A DNA stretch of 24,516 bases, taken from assembly GCA_040880285.1 (NCBI GenBank), contig JBBDIT010000040.1, positions 1 to 24,516 of the forward strand. The letters run 5' to 3'. Positions 7,743 to 14,281 of this stretch are shown piece by piece. Under the pieces are notes generated by a model, which did no database searches, was not told the DNA's origin, and saw only the letters and a program-made list of their open reading frames with translations. A program made the position numbers and the translations under genes. The stretch is from JANQJA01 sp040880285. GTDB lineage: Bacteria > Pseudomonadota > Gammaproteobacteria > Pseudomonadales > Azotimanducaceae. Position 1 is the stretch's first letter, and each line of letters opens with the position of its first letter.

Positions 7743-7781
7743 ACCAGGGGACAGGAACCAGGGGACAGGAACCAGGGGAAT
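7740..7781 (+). repeat. Three tandem 14-bp repeats between rnfE and nth
   Basis: Three consecutive copies of the unit GGAACCAGGGGACA occupy 7740-7753, 7754-7767 and 7768-7781. The first base of copy one is T (part of the rnfE stop), and the last two bases of copy three are AT. The array fills the whole 39-bp gap, ending directly before the nth ATG. Each copy contains AGGGGA, a Shine-Dalgarno-like string, so the array doubles as the nth ribosome binding region. Confidence 0.9.
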
Positions 7782-8414
7782 ATGAACAAAGACAAACGGT
7801 ACCAGATTCTATCCAAGCTTCGGGATGAAAATCCCAAACCGACGACTGAACTCAATTATCAGTCGCCATTTGAGCTCTTGATCGCCGTTATCCTGTCCGC
7901 CCAGGCCACGGATGTCAGTGTCAACAAGGCGACCGCAAAATTGTATGAAGTCGCCAATACTCCGGAGACAATCCTTACACTCGGCGAAGCAAAACTTAAG
8001 GACTACATCAAGACGATCGGCCTGTTCAACACCAAGGCCGCGAACATCATCAAGACCTGTAGAATCCTGATGGAACAGCATGGATCTGTCGTCCCGGACA
8101 ATCGCAAGGATCTTGAGGCATTGCCCGGCGTCGGTCGCAAGACAGCCAATGTGATTTTGAATACCGCGTTCGGCCATCCCACGATCGCGGTCGACACACA
8201 TATTTTCCGGGTGTCCAACCGGCTCAAGCTGGCACCGGGCAAGAACGTCGTCGAAGTTGAGGAGAAGTTGATGAAGTTCGTGCCAGATGAGTTCAAGCAC
8301 GATGCCCATCACTGGCTGATATTGCACGGGCGTTATATTTGCACGGCACGCAATCCGCGATGCGGCGCTTGCGTTATTTATGATTTGTGCGAATACAATA
8401 AAAAGACCTGCTGA
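7782..8414 (+). CDS. nth: Endonuclease III (bifunctional DNA glycosylase/AP lyase)
   Basis: Base-excision repair enzyme that removes oxidised pyrimidines and nicks the abasic site. The 210-residue protein has the helix-hairpin-helix LPGVGRKTANVIL (114-126) with the Schiff-base Lys120, the catalytic Asp138 in VDTHIFRVSNR, and the C-terminal [4Fe-4S] loop Cys187-x6-Cys194-x2-Cys197-x5-Cys203. Length equals the E. coli enzyme. It ends the metG-rnf run, and rnf followed by nth is a well-known gammaproteobacterial order. The ATG sits at the edge of the 14-bp tandem repeat. The closest AGGGGA lies only a few bases from the start codon and the next copy 14 bases further up, so translation strength may depend on the array. 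Downstream is a hairpin-rich convergent spacer. Confidence 0.98.
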   Translation: MNKDKRYQILSKLRDENPKPTTELNYQSPFELLIAVILSAQATDVSVNKATAKLYEVANTPETILTLGEAKLKDYIKTIGLFNTKAANIIKTCRILMEQHGSVVPDNRKDLEALPGVGRKTANVILNTAFGHPTIAVDTHIFRVSNRLKLAPGKNVVEVEEKLMKFVPDEFKHDAHHWLILHGRYICTARNPRCGACVIYDLCEYNKKTC

Positions 8415-8457
8415 CAGCCAAAAGAAGCCGACAGCCAACAGCCGACAGACAACCGTT

Positions 8458-8532
8458 GTCATTCTGAGACGCGGCGCAAGCCGCGTCCTGAGCGAGCGCT
8501 AGCGAGTCGAAGGACCTCGCCGAAGAATCTCG
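8458..8532 (+). repeat. Dispersed intergenic repeat module, left copy
   Basis: The module opens with GTCATTCTGAG and closes with CGAAGAATCTCG, the two ends of a repeat type seen between genes of many bacteria. Inside is a perfect 7-bp stem, ACGCGGC (8469-8475) with GCCGCGT (8480-8486), around a GCAA loop. A nested segment is bounded by GTCCT (8485-8489) and AGGAC (8511-8515), with the palindrome CGCTAGCG at 8497-8504. The inverted partner lies at 8680-8720. Confidence 0.75.
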
Positions 8533-8556
8533 TGGTTCGGTGAGGGCCGTAGAGTG

Positions 8557-8646
8557 ACAGAACGCCCTTCGGGCTACAGAACGCTCGCGTTGCGAGCTAC
8601 AGAACGCGCCTTCGGCGCTACAGAACGGCCGCAAGGCGGCCTACAG
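8557..8646 (+). repeat. Four tandem hairpins with constant spacer and variable stems
   Basis: Four units share the spacer CTACAGAACG (the first copy starts at GACAGAACG) but each has a different self-complementary stem with a three-base loop. Stem 1 is GCCC/GGGC (8564-8574, loop TTC). Stem 2 is GCTCGC/GCGAGC (8583-8597, loop GTT). Stem 3 is GCGCC/GGCGC (8606-8618, loop TTC). Stem 4 is GGCCGC/GCGGCC (8627-8641, loop AAG). Periods are 19, 23 and 21 bases. The stems differ in sequence and length yet all pair perfectly, pointing to selection or a copying mechanism that preserves the fold rather than the sequence. Confidence 0.88.
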
Positions 8647-8679
8647 GTAAAAAAAGCCCACAGCCTACAGGCAACAGCT

Positions 8680-8720
8680 GAGATCCTTCGCTGCGCCGGG
8701 AGGCGCAGTCTCAGGATGAC
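8680..8720 (-). repeat. Dispersed intergenic repeat module, right inverted copy
   Basis: Read on the minus strand this starts GTCATCCTGAGA and ends CGAAGGATCTC, matching the ends of the left module at 8458-8532 in opposite orientation. It contains a perfect 7-bp stem, CTGCGCC (8691-8697) with GGCGCAG (8702-8708), around a four-base loop. The stem sequence differs from the left copy although the stem length and loop length are the same. Confidence 0.75.
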
Positions 8721-8737
8721 AAGCTGTCGGCTCTCTT

Positions 8738-9961
8738 TTATCGATTGTTCCTGCCTTTTTTACTGGCAACTTTGAGGCGCAGTGCGTTGAGGCGGATAAA
8801 TCCTGCCGCATCTTTCTGGTCGTAAGCGCCGGCATCGTCTTCGAAGGTAACAATATTACCGTCATACAGACTATCGGATTCAGACTCCCGACCAACGACC
8901 ATAACCGAACCCTTGTACAATTTTAAGCGCACGGTACCGCTAACGTGTTCCTGTGATTGATCAATCAAAGCTTGCAGCGCGTGACGTTCCGGTGACCACC
9001 AGTAGCCGTTATAGATCAAGCTGGCGTAGCGCGGCATGAGTTCATCTTTCAAGTGCGCAAGCTCCCGGTCCAGGGTGATGGACTCAATGGCGCGGTGGCC
9101 CTTGAGCAGGATGGTACCGCCAGGGGTTTCATAACATCCCCGTGCTTTCATGCCAACGTATCGGTTCTCGACGATATCGACTCGCCCGATACCGTTCTCA
9201 CCACCCACTTTATTAAGCTGTGTAATGACCTCGCCCGGTGTCATCGCCTTGCCATCGATTGCCGTCACGTCGCCGTTGAGATAAGTCAGTTCAAGATAGG
9301 TCGGCGAGTCAGGCGCTGCCTGTGGTGACCTCGTCCACAGCCACATGGATTCTTCCGGTTCCGCATAAGGGTCCTCAAGGATGCCGCCTTCGTAGGAAAT
9401 GTGCAGCAGATTTGCATCCATGGAATAGGGAGAACGTGCCCCTTCATGCTTTCTATCCACTTTGATCTGGTGCTTCTCGCAAAATTCCATGAGGGACTCA
9501 CGTGAAGTGAGGTCCCACTCACGCCAGGGCGCGACGACCTTGATGTCAGGGTTGAGTGCGTAGGCACCCAACTCAAACCGCACCTGGTCATTGCCTTTAC
9601 CGGTTGCCCCATGGGAAATCGCACCGGCTCCGGTTTCCTCGGCGATCTCGACCAGGCGCCTCGCAATCAGCGGCCGCGCAATGGAGGTACCAAGCAGGTA
9701 TTCACCCTCATAAATCGTGTTACAGCGGAACATGGGGAAGACGTAGTCGCGTGCAAATTCTTCCCGCAAGTCTTCAACGTAAGATGCAATCGCGCCAGTT
9801 CTCTTTGCTTTATCAGCGACTGCTGAATAATCATCGCCGTCACCAAGGTCTGCAGTAAAGGTTACGACTTCACACTGATAGGTTTCCTGAAGCCACTTCA
9901 GGATTGCCGTGGTGTCGAGTCCACCTGAGTAGGACAATACAATTTTGTCGAAATCCGCCAT
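8738..9961 (-). CDS. argG: Argininosuccinate synthase
   Basis: Joins citrulline and aspartate with ATP to give argininosuccinate, the penultimate step of arginine biosynthesis in the cytoplasm. The start at 9961 gives 407 residues beginning MADFDKIVLSYSGGLDTTAI, with the ATP-pyrophosphatase loop SGGLDT at 12-17. Further conserved stretches are HGATGKGNDQVRFE and KTGLY-like substrate regions such as REWDLTSRESLMEF, SPYSMDANLLHISYEG and GRVDIVENRYVGMKARG. The frame is open 51 codons further upstream, but that part lacks family resemblance and would run into pyrC. A GGAGAC site lies upstream of 9961. The size matches the roughly 400-residue type common in bacteria. It is divergent from pyrC across a 99-bp gap that must hold both promoters, and convergent with nth. 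Confidence 0.97.
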   Translation of the reverse strand: MADFDKIVLSYSGGLDTTAILKWLQETYQCEVVTFTADLGDGDDYSAVADKAKRTGAIASYVEDLREEFARDYVFPMFRCNTIYEGEYLLGTSIARPLIARRLVEIAEETGAGAISHGATGKGNDQVRFELGAYALNPDIKVVAPWREWDLTSRESLMEFCEKHQIKVDRKHEGARSPYSMDANLLHISYEGGILEDPYAEPEESMWLWTRSPQAAPDSPTYLELTYLNGDVTAIDGKAMTPGEVITQLNKVGGENGIGRVDIVENRYVGMKARGCYETPGGTILLKGHRAIESITLDRELAHLKDELMPRYASLIYNGYWWSPERHALQALIDQSQEHVSGTVRLKLYKGSVMVVGRESESDSLYDGNIVTFEDDAGAYDQKDAAGFIRLNALRLKVASKKGRNNR

Positions 9962-10060
9962 CTTTTCTGCGTCTCCGGCTGTAGCGTAAAAAGGGCAGTA
10001 TGTTAACACAGGCGTTATTGCAAATGACTGCCCTCGTCGCCACGGACTTATCCGAGTACA

Positions 10061-11128
10061 ATGGCAAACATGCGAACTCTCTCTATCACCCGGCCCGACG
10101 ACTGGCATGTTCATCTACGAGATGGTGATTTCCTGCCGGATACGGTCAGGGACATTGCCCGCTACTTCGGTCGCGCGCTGGTCATGCCGAATCTCCTGCC
10201 ACCGGTAGCTGATGTTGAGGCCGCGCGCAACTATCGCGACCAGATTCTCTCGTTGGTACCGAAGGATTCCTCCTTCTCGCCACTCATGACGCTTTATATC
10301 ACTGACCAGACATCGAAAAACACAGTGGCAGCCGCCAGCGCATCCGATTTTGTTCACGCATTCAAACTCTACCCGGCAGGCGCAACGACAAATTCCGAGG
10401 CTGGAGTCGCCAGGATCGAAACGCTGTATCCACTATTTGAAGCCATGGAAATGCACGGCATGGTACTGGCCGTCCACGGTGAGGTGACCGACGACAGTGT
10501 CGACATTTTTGATCGTGAGAAGGTATTCATCGACCAACAACTGGCTTCCATCGTAGACACCTTTCCGGCACTCAAGATCGTGTTCGAACATGTGACCACA
10601 AAAGAAGCCGTTCAATTTGTTGAATCGGCTGGTGACGAGGTCGCGGCAACGATCACCGTGCATCACCTTTTGTTCAATCGGAATGATCTGCTGGCGGGTG
10701 GCATGAAGCCGGTTTATTACTGTCTGCCGGTATTAAAACGTGACGTGCACCAAAGGGCGCTCATTGCAGCAGCCACGTCCGGGGACCCGGCATTTTTCCT
10801 TGGCACCGATTCCGCGCCTCATCCAAGGCACGCGAAAGAGAATGCCTGCGGTTGCGCGGCTGGCTGCTATACCGCCCACGCAGCGATCGAGCTGTATGCT
10901 GAGGTGTTCGATGCCGCAGGAGCCCTCGACAAGCTGGAAGCTTTCGCCGGCCACTTCGGTGCAGACTTTTATGGACTGGCCAGGAACCAGGACCAGATCA
11001 CGCTTGCCCAATCACCCTGGACAGTGCCCGCGTCCCTCGCCTTTGGTACCCAGACCCTGGTTCCCGTACGCACAGGAGAAAAAGTCAGCTGGAAAGTTGT
11101 CGACTCACCGGATAAGGACTCAACTTGA
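10061..11128 (+). CDS. pyrC: Dihydroorotase, type II
   Basis: Zinc amidohydrolase that cyclises carbamoyl-aspartate to dihydroorotate in pyrimidine synthesis. The 355-residue protein shows the full binuclear metal set: His16 and His18 in DWHVHLRDG, the lysine to be carboxylated Lys102 in FKLYPAGATTNS, His139 in LAVHGEV, His177 in FEHVTT, and the catalytic Asp250 in GTDSAPHP. It resembles the E. coli-type single-domain enzyme in length and N-terminus. The start is placed at ATG 10061; an ATG three codons later (10070) is equally possible because neither has a strong ribosome site. Its stop overlaps the TTG start of rnt by four bases. Confidence 0.97.
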   Translation: MANMRTLSITRPDDWHVHLRDGDFLPDTVRDIARYFGRALVMPNLLPPVADVEAARNYRDQILSLVPKDSSFSPLMTLYITDQTSKNTVAAASASDFVHAFKLYPAGATTNSEAGVARIETLYPLFEAMEMHGMVLAVHGEVTDDSVDIFDREKVFIDQQLASIVDTFPALKIVFEHVTTKEAVQFVESAGDEVAATITVHHLLFNRNDLLAGGMKPVYYCLPVLKRDVHQRALIAAATSGDPAFFLGTDSAPHPRHAKENACGCAAGCYTAHAAIELYAEVFDAAGALDKLEAFAGHFGADFYGLARNQDQITLAQSPWTVPASLAFGTQTLVPVRTGEKVSWKVVDSPDKDST

Positions 11129-11742
11129 CCGACACAAAAAAACCCATCGCTTTTCGCTTTCGTGGGTATCTACCGGTTGCCGTCGATGTTGAGACTGGCG
11201 GTTTTAACGCAAGAACAGATGCCCTGCTCGAAATTGCCGCTATCCCCATCGAGATGAATGACTCCGGGATTCTGGTACCCGGGGAAAGACATTTCTTCAA
11301 CGTCGAACCGTTTTCAGGTGCAAATATCGAATCCGCGTCGCTGGAGTTCACCGGCATTGACCTTGATAATCCGTTACGGGGTGCAGTGCCTGAAAAGACC
11401 GCCGTGTCGGAAACTTTTCGTGCGATTCGCAAGGAAGTTCGTGAAACCGGGTGCCAACGGGCCGTCGTTGTCGCACACAATGCTTCCTTTGACCTGGGAT
11501 TCCTGAACGAAGCCTCGGAACGCTGCAACATTAAACGCAATCCGTTTCACCCATTTTCGAGTTTCGACACGGCGACACTATGTGGTCTTGCTTTTGGCCA
11601 GACCGTACTGGCTCGCGCCTGCCAGGCGGCGGCCATCGAATTTGATGCGCAAGAGGCCCATTCCGCCTTGTATGACTGTGAAAAAACCGCAGAGATTTTC
11701 TGCTACATCGTTAACCGATGGAAGCAGTTGGGCGGCCTGTAA
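11125..11742 (+). CDS. rnt: Ribonuclease T (DEDDh 3'-5' exoribonuclease)
   Basis: Trims the 3-prime ends of tRNAs and other stable RNAs and turns over the tRNA CCA end. The 205-residue protein carries the exonuclease residues Asp21 and Glu23 (VDVETGGF), Asp123 (AHNASFDLGFL), His179 and Asp184 (AHSALYDCEKT). The start codon appears to be TTG at 11125 within a TTGA stop-start overlap with pyrC; AAGGA at 11114-11118 sits six bases upstream, which supports it. The N-terminus IAFRFRGYLPVAVDVETGGF aligns with known RNase T. Pairing of rnt with pyrC is common in gammaproteobacteria. It converges on the rubrerythrin gene with an eight-base gap, leaving no room for a separate terminator. Confidence 0.97.
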   Translation: MTDTKKPIAFRFRGYLPVAVDVETGGFNARTDALLEIAAIPIEMNDSGILVPGERHFFNVEPFSGANIESASLEFTGIDLDNPLRGAVPEKTAVSETFRAIRKEVRETGCQRAVVVAHNASFDLGFLNEASERCNIKRNPFHPFSSFDTATLCGLAFGQTVLARACQAAAIEFDAQEAHSALYDCEKTAEIFCYIVNRWKQLGGL

Positions 11743-11750
11743 GCGGGCGT

Positions 11751-12170
11751 CTAGTCGTCCAGACCATCCAACGCCTTCTGGAAGCGATTGGCATGTGACC
11801 GTTCGGCCTTCGCCAGGGTTTCCATCCAGTCGGCAATCTCATCGAAACCTTCATCACGCGCGGTCTTGGCCATGCCGGGATACATATCCGTATATTCATG
11901 GGTCTCGCCTGCGATTGCCGCTTTCAGGTTTTCTGCAGTAGCGCCAATGGGCAGGCCCGTGGCGGGATCGCCAACCTGCTCCAGGTACTCCAGGTGTCCA
12001 TGCGCGTGGCCGGTTTCACCCTCGGCAGTGGAGCGGAATACCGCGGAAACGTCGTTATAGCCTTCAACATCTGCCTTCGACGCGAAATACAGGTAGCGCC
12101 GATTGGCTTGTGATTCACCGGAGAAGGCGTCTTTCAGATTCTGTTCGGTCTTACTTCCCTTGAGTTCCAT
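11751..12170 (-). CDS. Rubrerythrin-like diiron protein lacking the rubredoxin domain
   Basis: Ferritin-like four-helix diiron protein of the rubrerythrin family, which usually reduces hydrogen peroxide. The 139-residue sequence keeps the expected diiron ligands: Glu19 (SGESQANRRY), Glu52 and His55 (EGETGHAHGH), Glu89 and Glu92 (AGETHEYTDMY), Glu123 and His126 (AERSHANRF). Classical rubrerythrin ends with a rubredoxin domain of about 45 residues with two CxxC pairs; here the protein stops at GLDD and has no cysteine at all, so it is an erythrin-type protein that must get electrons from elsewhere. The start is supported by GAGAGG seven bases upstream. The neighbouring glutaredoxin gene on the same strand, 33 bp upstream, suggests a shared oxidative-stress or iron theme. 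Confidence 0.9.
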   Translation of the reverse strand: MELKGSKTEQNLKDAFSGESQANRRYLYFASKADVEGYNDVSAVFRSTAEGETGHAHGHLEYLEQVGDPATGLPIGATAENLKAAIAGETHEYTDMYPGMAKTARDEGFDEIADWMETLAKAERSHANRFQKALDGLDD

Positions 12171-12203
12171 AGCATACCTCTCGTGTTTGACTGAAAAGCC
12201 GAA

Positions 12204-12542
12204 TCAGCCGTCAGACGCCTGATTCGCTGCGTCCGACGCAGATTTGATCAACGGTTGCAATTCACCGTTCTGGTACATTTCGGTGACAATGTCACAACCA
12301 CCCACCAATTCGCCGTCGATGAACAATTGGGGAAAAGTGGGCCAGTTGGAGATCTGCGGCAAAGTGGCGCGAATGTCGGGATTGGCCAGAATGTCTATGT
12401 AAGCAAACCGCTCACCGCAGGCCATCAGGATTTGCGTTACCTGCGCTGAAAAGCCGCATTGCGGTTGCTCAGGCGAGCCTTTCATATAGAGCAAAATGGT
12501 ATTGGATTCGATTTGCTCTTTTATCGCTTCAGTAGTTTCCAT
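12204..12542 (-). CDS. grxD: Monothiol glutaredoxin GrxD (Grx4 family)
   Basis: CGFS-type monothiol glutaredoxin that binds a glutathione-ligated [2Fe-2S] cluster as a homodimer or with BolA proteins and takes part in cluster delivery and iron sensing. The 112-residue protein shows the active site CGFS (29-32) with preceding Lys21, the WPTFPQLFIDGELVGGCDI glutathione-binding stretch, and an Ala/Ser-rich tail. Length is typical of the bacterial single-domain form. Its ribosome site is weak. It is followed by the rubrerythrin-like gene 33 bp downstream and preceded by hyuB 120 bp upstream on the same strand, so it probably has its own promoter in that gap. Confidence 0.97.
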   Translation of the reverse strand: METTEAIKEQIESNTILLYMKGSPEQPQCGFSAQVTQILMACGERFAYIDILANPDIRATLPQISNWPTFPQLFIDGELVGGCDIVTEMYQNGELQPLIKSASDAANQASDG

Positions 12543-12662
12543 GGGTCTTGAACTCTCGCATTTAAAAATGTATCAATCCAGGCAAGTAGATCCCTGGAAG
12601 GCGAATTCTAACGCGTTTGAACGTCGTTGCTTAGGGGCGGCTTATAAAAAATAATGCTTTAC

Positions 12663-14192
12663 TCATATCCCTCCAAAACCGCCACCGCCAGGGCTCTCGA
12701 TCCTGAGTAGGTCTCCGGCGGACACAGGGACCCGACACTTGGCCGGCAGGGCCTCTCCATTTAGCAAGTTTATGCCGGTAGCACCGGCACCACCACCGTC
12801 AAGGCCCCAGGGTGCAAATGACCGGCGCTCCGTAAGCAGGGTCAGCTCTGCTGGCGCGAGGAACTCAAATTCCCGGACCAGCCCGTCACCACCACGGTGC
12901 CGGCCCTGCCCGCCGGAGCCACGGCGGATGGAATACTCCCTGATCCTCACCGGGTAATGCATCTCCAGGCTCTCAACCGGCGTGTTCAAAGTATTGGTCA
13001 TATGCGACTGGATCGCCGATAAGCCCTCGCCCCCGGCATGCGCGCCGGTACCACCTCCGATGGTTTCATAATAGTCCCAGGATGGATCAGTGCGATGGTT
13101 ACCCATGGCAACGTTATTCATGGTGCCCTGGCTGGCCGCCGGGATCGAACCCGGCATGGCCATAGATAGCGCCCCCAGCACCACATCAACTATACGCATG
13201 GACGTTTCAACATTCCCGGCGGCGGTGGCAGAAGGACGGGTGGCATTGACCAAAGTCCCCGCTGCTGCCGTCAGCTGGACGCAGGCAAAGGTGCCGGCAC
13301 AGGCCGGGGTGTGGTCCGGCAACAAACACCTGAAGCAATAAAATACCGCGGCCGCGGCAACGGATAGTGGACAGTTAATATTACCCGGTACCTGTTTGGA
13401 GGTGCCATCGAAGTCGACCAGGATACGATCGCTCGAAACCGTCACCTGGACCTTGATAACAATGTCGTCCGTGCCGCAACCATCGTCATCCATATAATCT
13501 TCGAATCGGTAGGTGCCGTGCGGAATCTCCGATAACCTTGCCCGTGCCAGTCGCTCGCCATAGGCGTTGATTTCTTCCACACCGGAATTAAAGCCTTCAA
13601 TGCTGCGTGCCCGGACGAGTTCGACGAGGCGAGACAGGCCAATACGGTTGGCGCTGATCTGTGCCGCAAAGTCCCCATGCGTATCGGCGCCCTCGATACT
13701 TTCAATCAGCGCCATCGCAGCCGGTACCCGCTCTCCCGCTTTGATAATCAGCGTCGGCGGCAACACCAGCCCCTCCTCATCCAGACTCCGTGAAATCGGC
13801 ATGGAGCCAGGCGTTGAGGCACCGATGTTGGCATGGTGCGCTCGATTGGCAACAAAACCGATGAGCTCGTCGTCGACAAAACACGGGGAAACGACCGTAA
13901 CGTCCGGCAGGTGAGTACCACCGAGGAATGGGTCATTGACCACCAATACATCACCTTCTGACCAGTCAATTCCATCGATGATGCTGGTCATGGCATATGC
14001 CATGCTGCCGAGGTGAACCGGGATATGGGCTGCTTGCGCATAAAGGGCGCCACTGCTATCAAACAGCGCACAGGAAAAATCGAGCCGGTCCTTGATGTTG
14101 GGTGAGAACGCTGCATGCTGCAGCACCGCACCCATCTCGGCACAAATTGCCTCAACACGGCTAATCAGGATTGCAAGTTCAATCGGGGACAT
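12663..14192 (-). CDS. Hydantoinase B / 5-oxoprolinase-type HyuB subunit
   Basis: Subunit of the HyuA/HyuB family, whose ATP-dependent members open five-membered lactam rings (N-methylhydantoin or 5-oxoproline); HyuA supplies the kinase-like ATPase and HyuB the second catalytic part. The 509-residue sequence is full-length for HyuB: an N-terminus of family type (MSPIELAILISRVEAICAEM), SPNIKDRLDFSCALFD, NDPFLGGTHLPDV (86-98), GGGTGAHAGGEGLSA and the glycine-rich end PGGGGFGG. No hyuA is adjacent on either side, which is unusual because the pair is normally consecutive or fused. The substrate cannot be deduced. It is divergent from the aminotransferase gene across 89 bp. The stop at 12663 is followed by a 120-bp gap before grxD. 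Confidence 0.92.
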   Translation of the reverse strand: MSPIELAILISRVEAICAEMGAVLQHAAFSPNIKDRLDFSCALFDSSGALYAQAAHIPVHLGSMAYAMTSIIDGIDWSEGDVLVVNDPFLGGTHLPDVTVVSPCFVDDELIGFVANRAHHANIGASTPGSMPISRSLDEEGLVLPPTLIIKAGERVPAAMALIESIEGADTHGDFAAQISANRIGLSRLVELVRARSIEGFNSGVEEINAYGERLARARLSEIPHGTYRFEDYMDDDGCGTDDIVIKVQVTVSSDRILVDFDGTSKQVPGNINCPLSVAAAAVFYCFRCLLPDHTPACAGTFACVQLTAAAGTLVNATRPSATAAGNVETSMRIVDVVLGALSMAMPGSIPAASQGTMNNVAMGNHRTDPSWDYYETIGGGTGAHAGGEGLSAIQSHMTNTLNTPVESLEMHYPVRIREYSIRRGSGGQGRHRGGDGLVREFEFLAPAELTLLTERRSFAPWGLDGGGAGATGINLLNGEALPAKCRVPVSAGDLLRIESPGGGGFGGI

Positions 14193-14281
14193 GGTTAAAA
14201 CCGGGTCTTAAGTCTTTGTTCCTTTCGAGTTTATCGAATCTGGTTTATCATCGCTCACTTTTCCTCAGGAAAAGGACGATG

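Larger units (their letters stand above)
8415..8737. repeat. Hairpin-rich composite repeat region between nth and argG
   Basis: This 323-bp convergent spacer encodes no credible protein. It begins with short CCGACAGCCAACAG-type repeats (8412-8452), then a dispersed-repeat module, a four-hairpin tandem array, another CACAGCCTACAGGCAACAGC stretch, and an inverted copy of the dispersed module. A ten-base-pair stem (8515-8524 with 8536-8545, one G-T wobble) lies between the first module and the array. Because both neighbouring genes point into it, one plausible role is bidirectional termination or RNA 3-prime protection. Its composition resembles intergenic mobile repeats more than a single terminator. 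Confidence 0.8.

Noticed and set aside
7809..8462. 217-codon open frame antisense to nth
   Set aside because: Nth is certain from its catalytic and Fe-S residues; the antisense product shows no motif and extends into the repeat region.
8557..8646. CRISPR array
   Set aside because: The constant part is only about ten bases and the variable parts are self-complementary stems of 11-15 bases, not spacers; no cas genes are present.
8554..8775. Small protein frames within the hairpin region
   Set aside because: The translations come from hairpin repeats (for example repeated TER-type residues), have no good ribosome site, and are explained by repeat structure.
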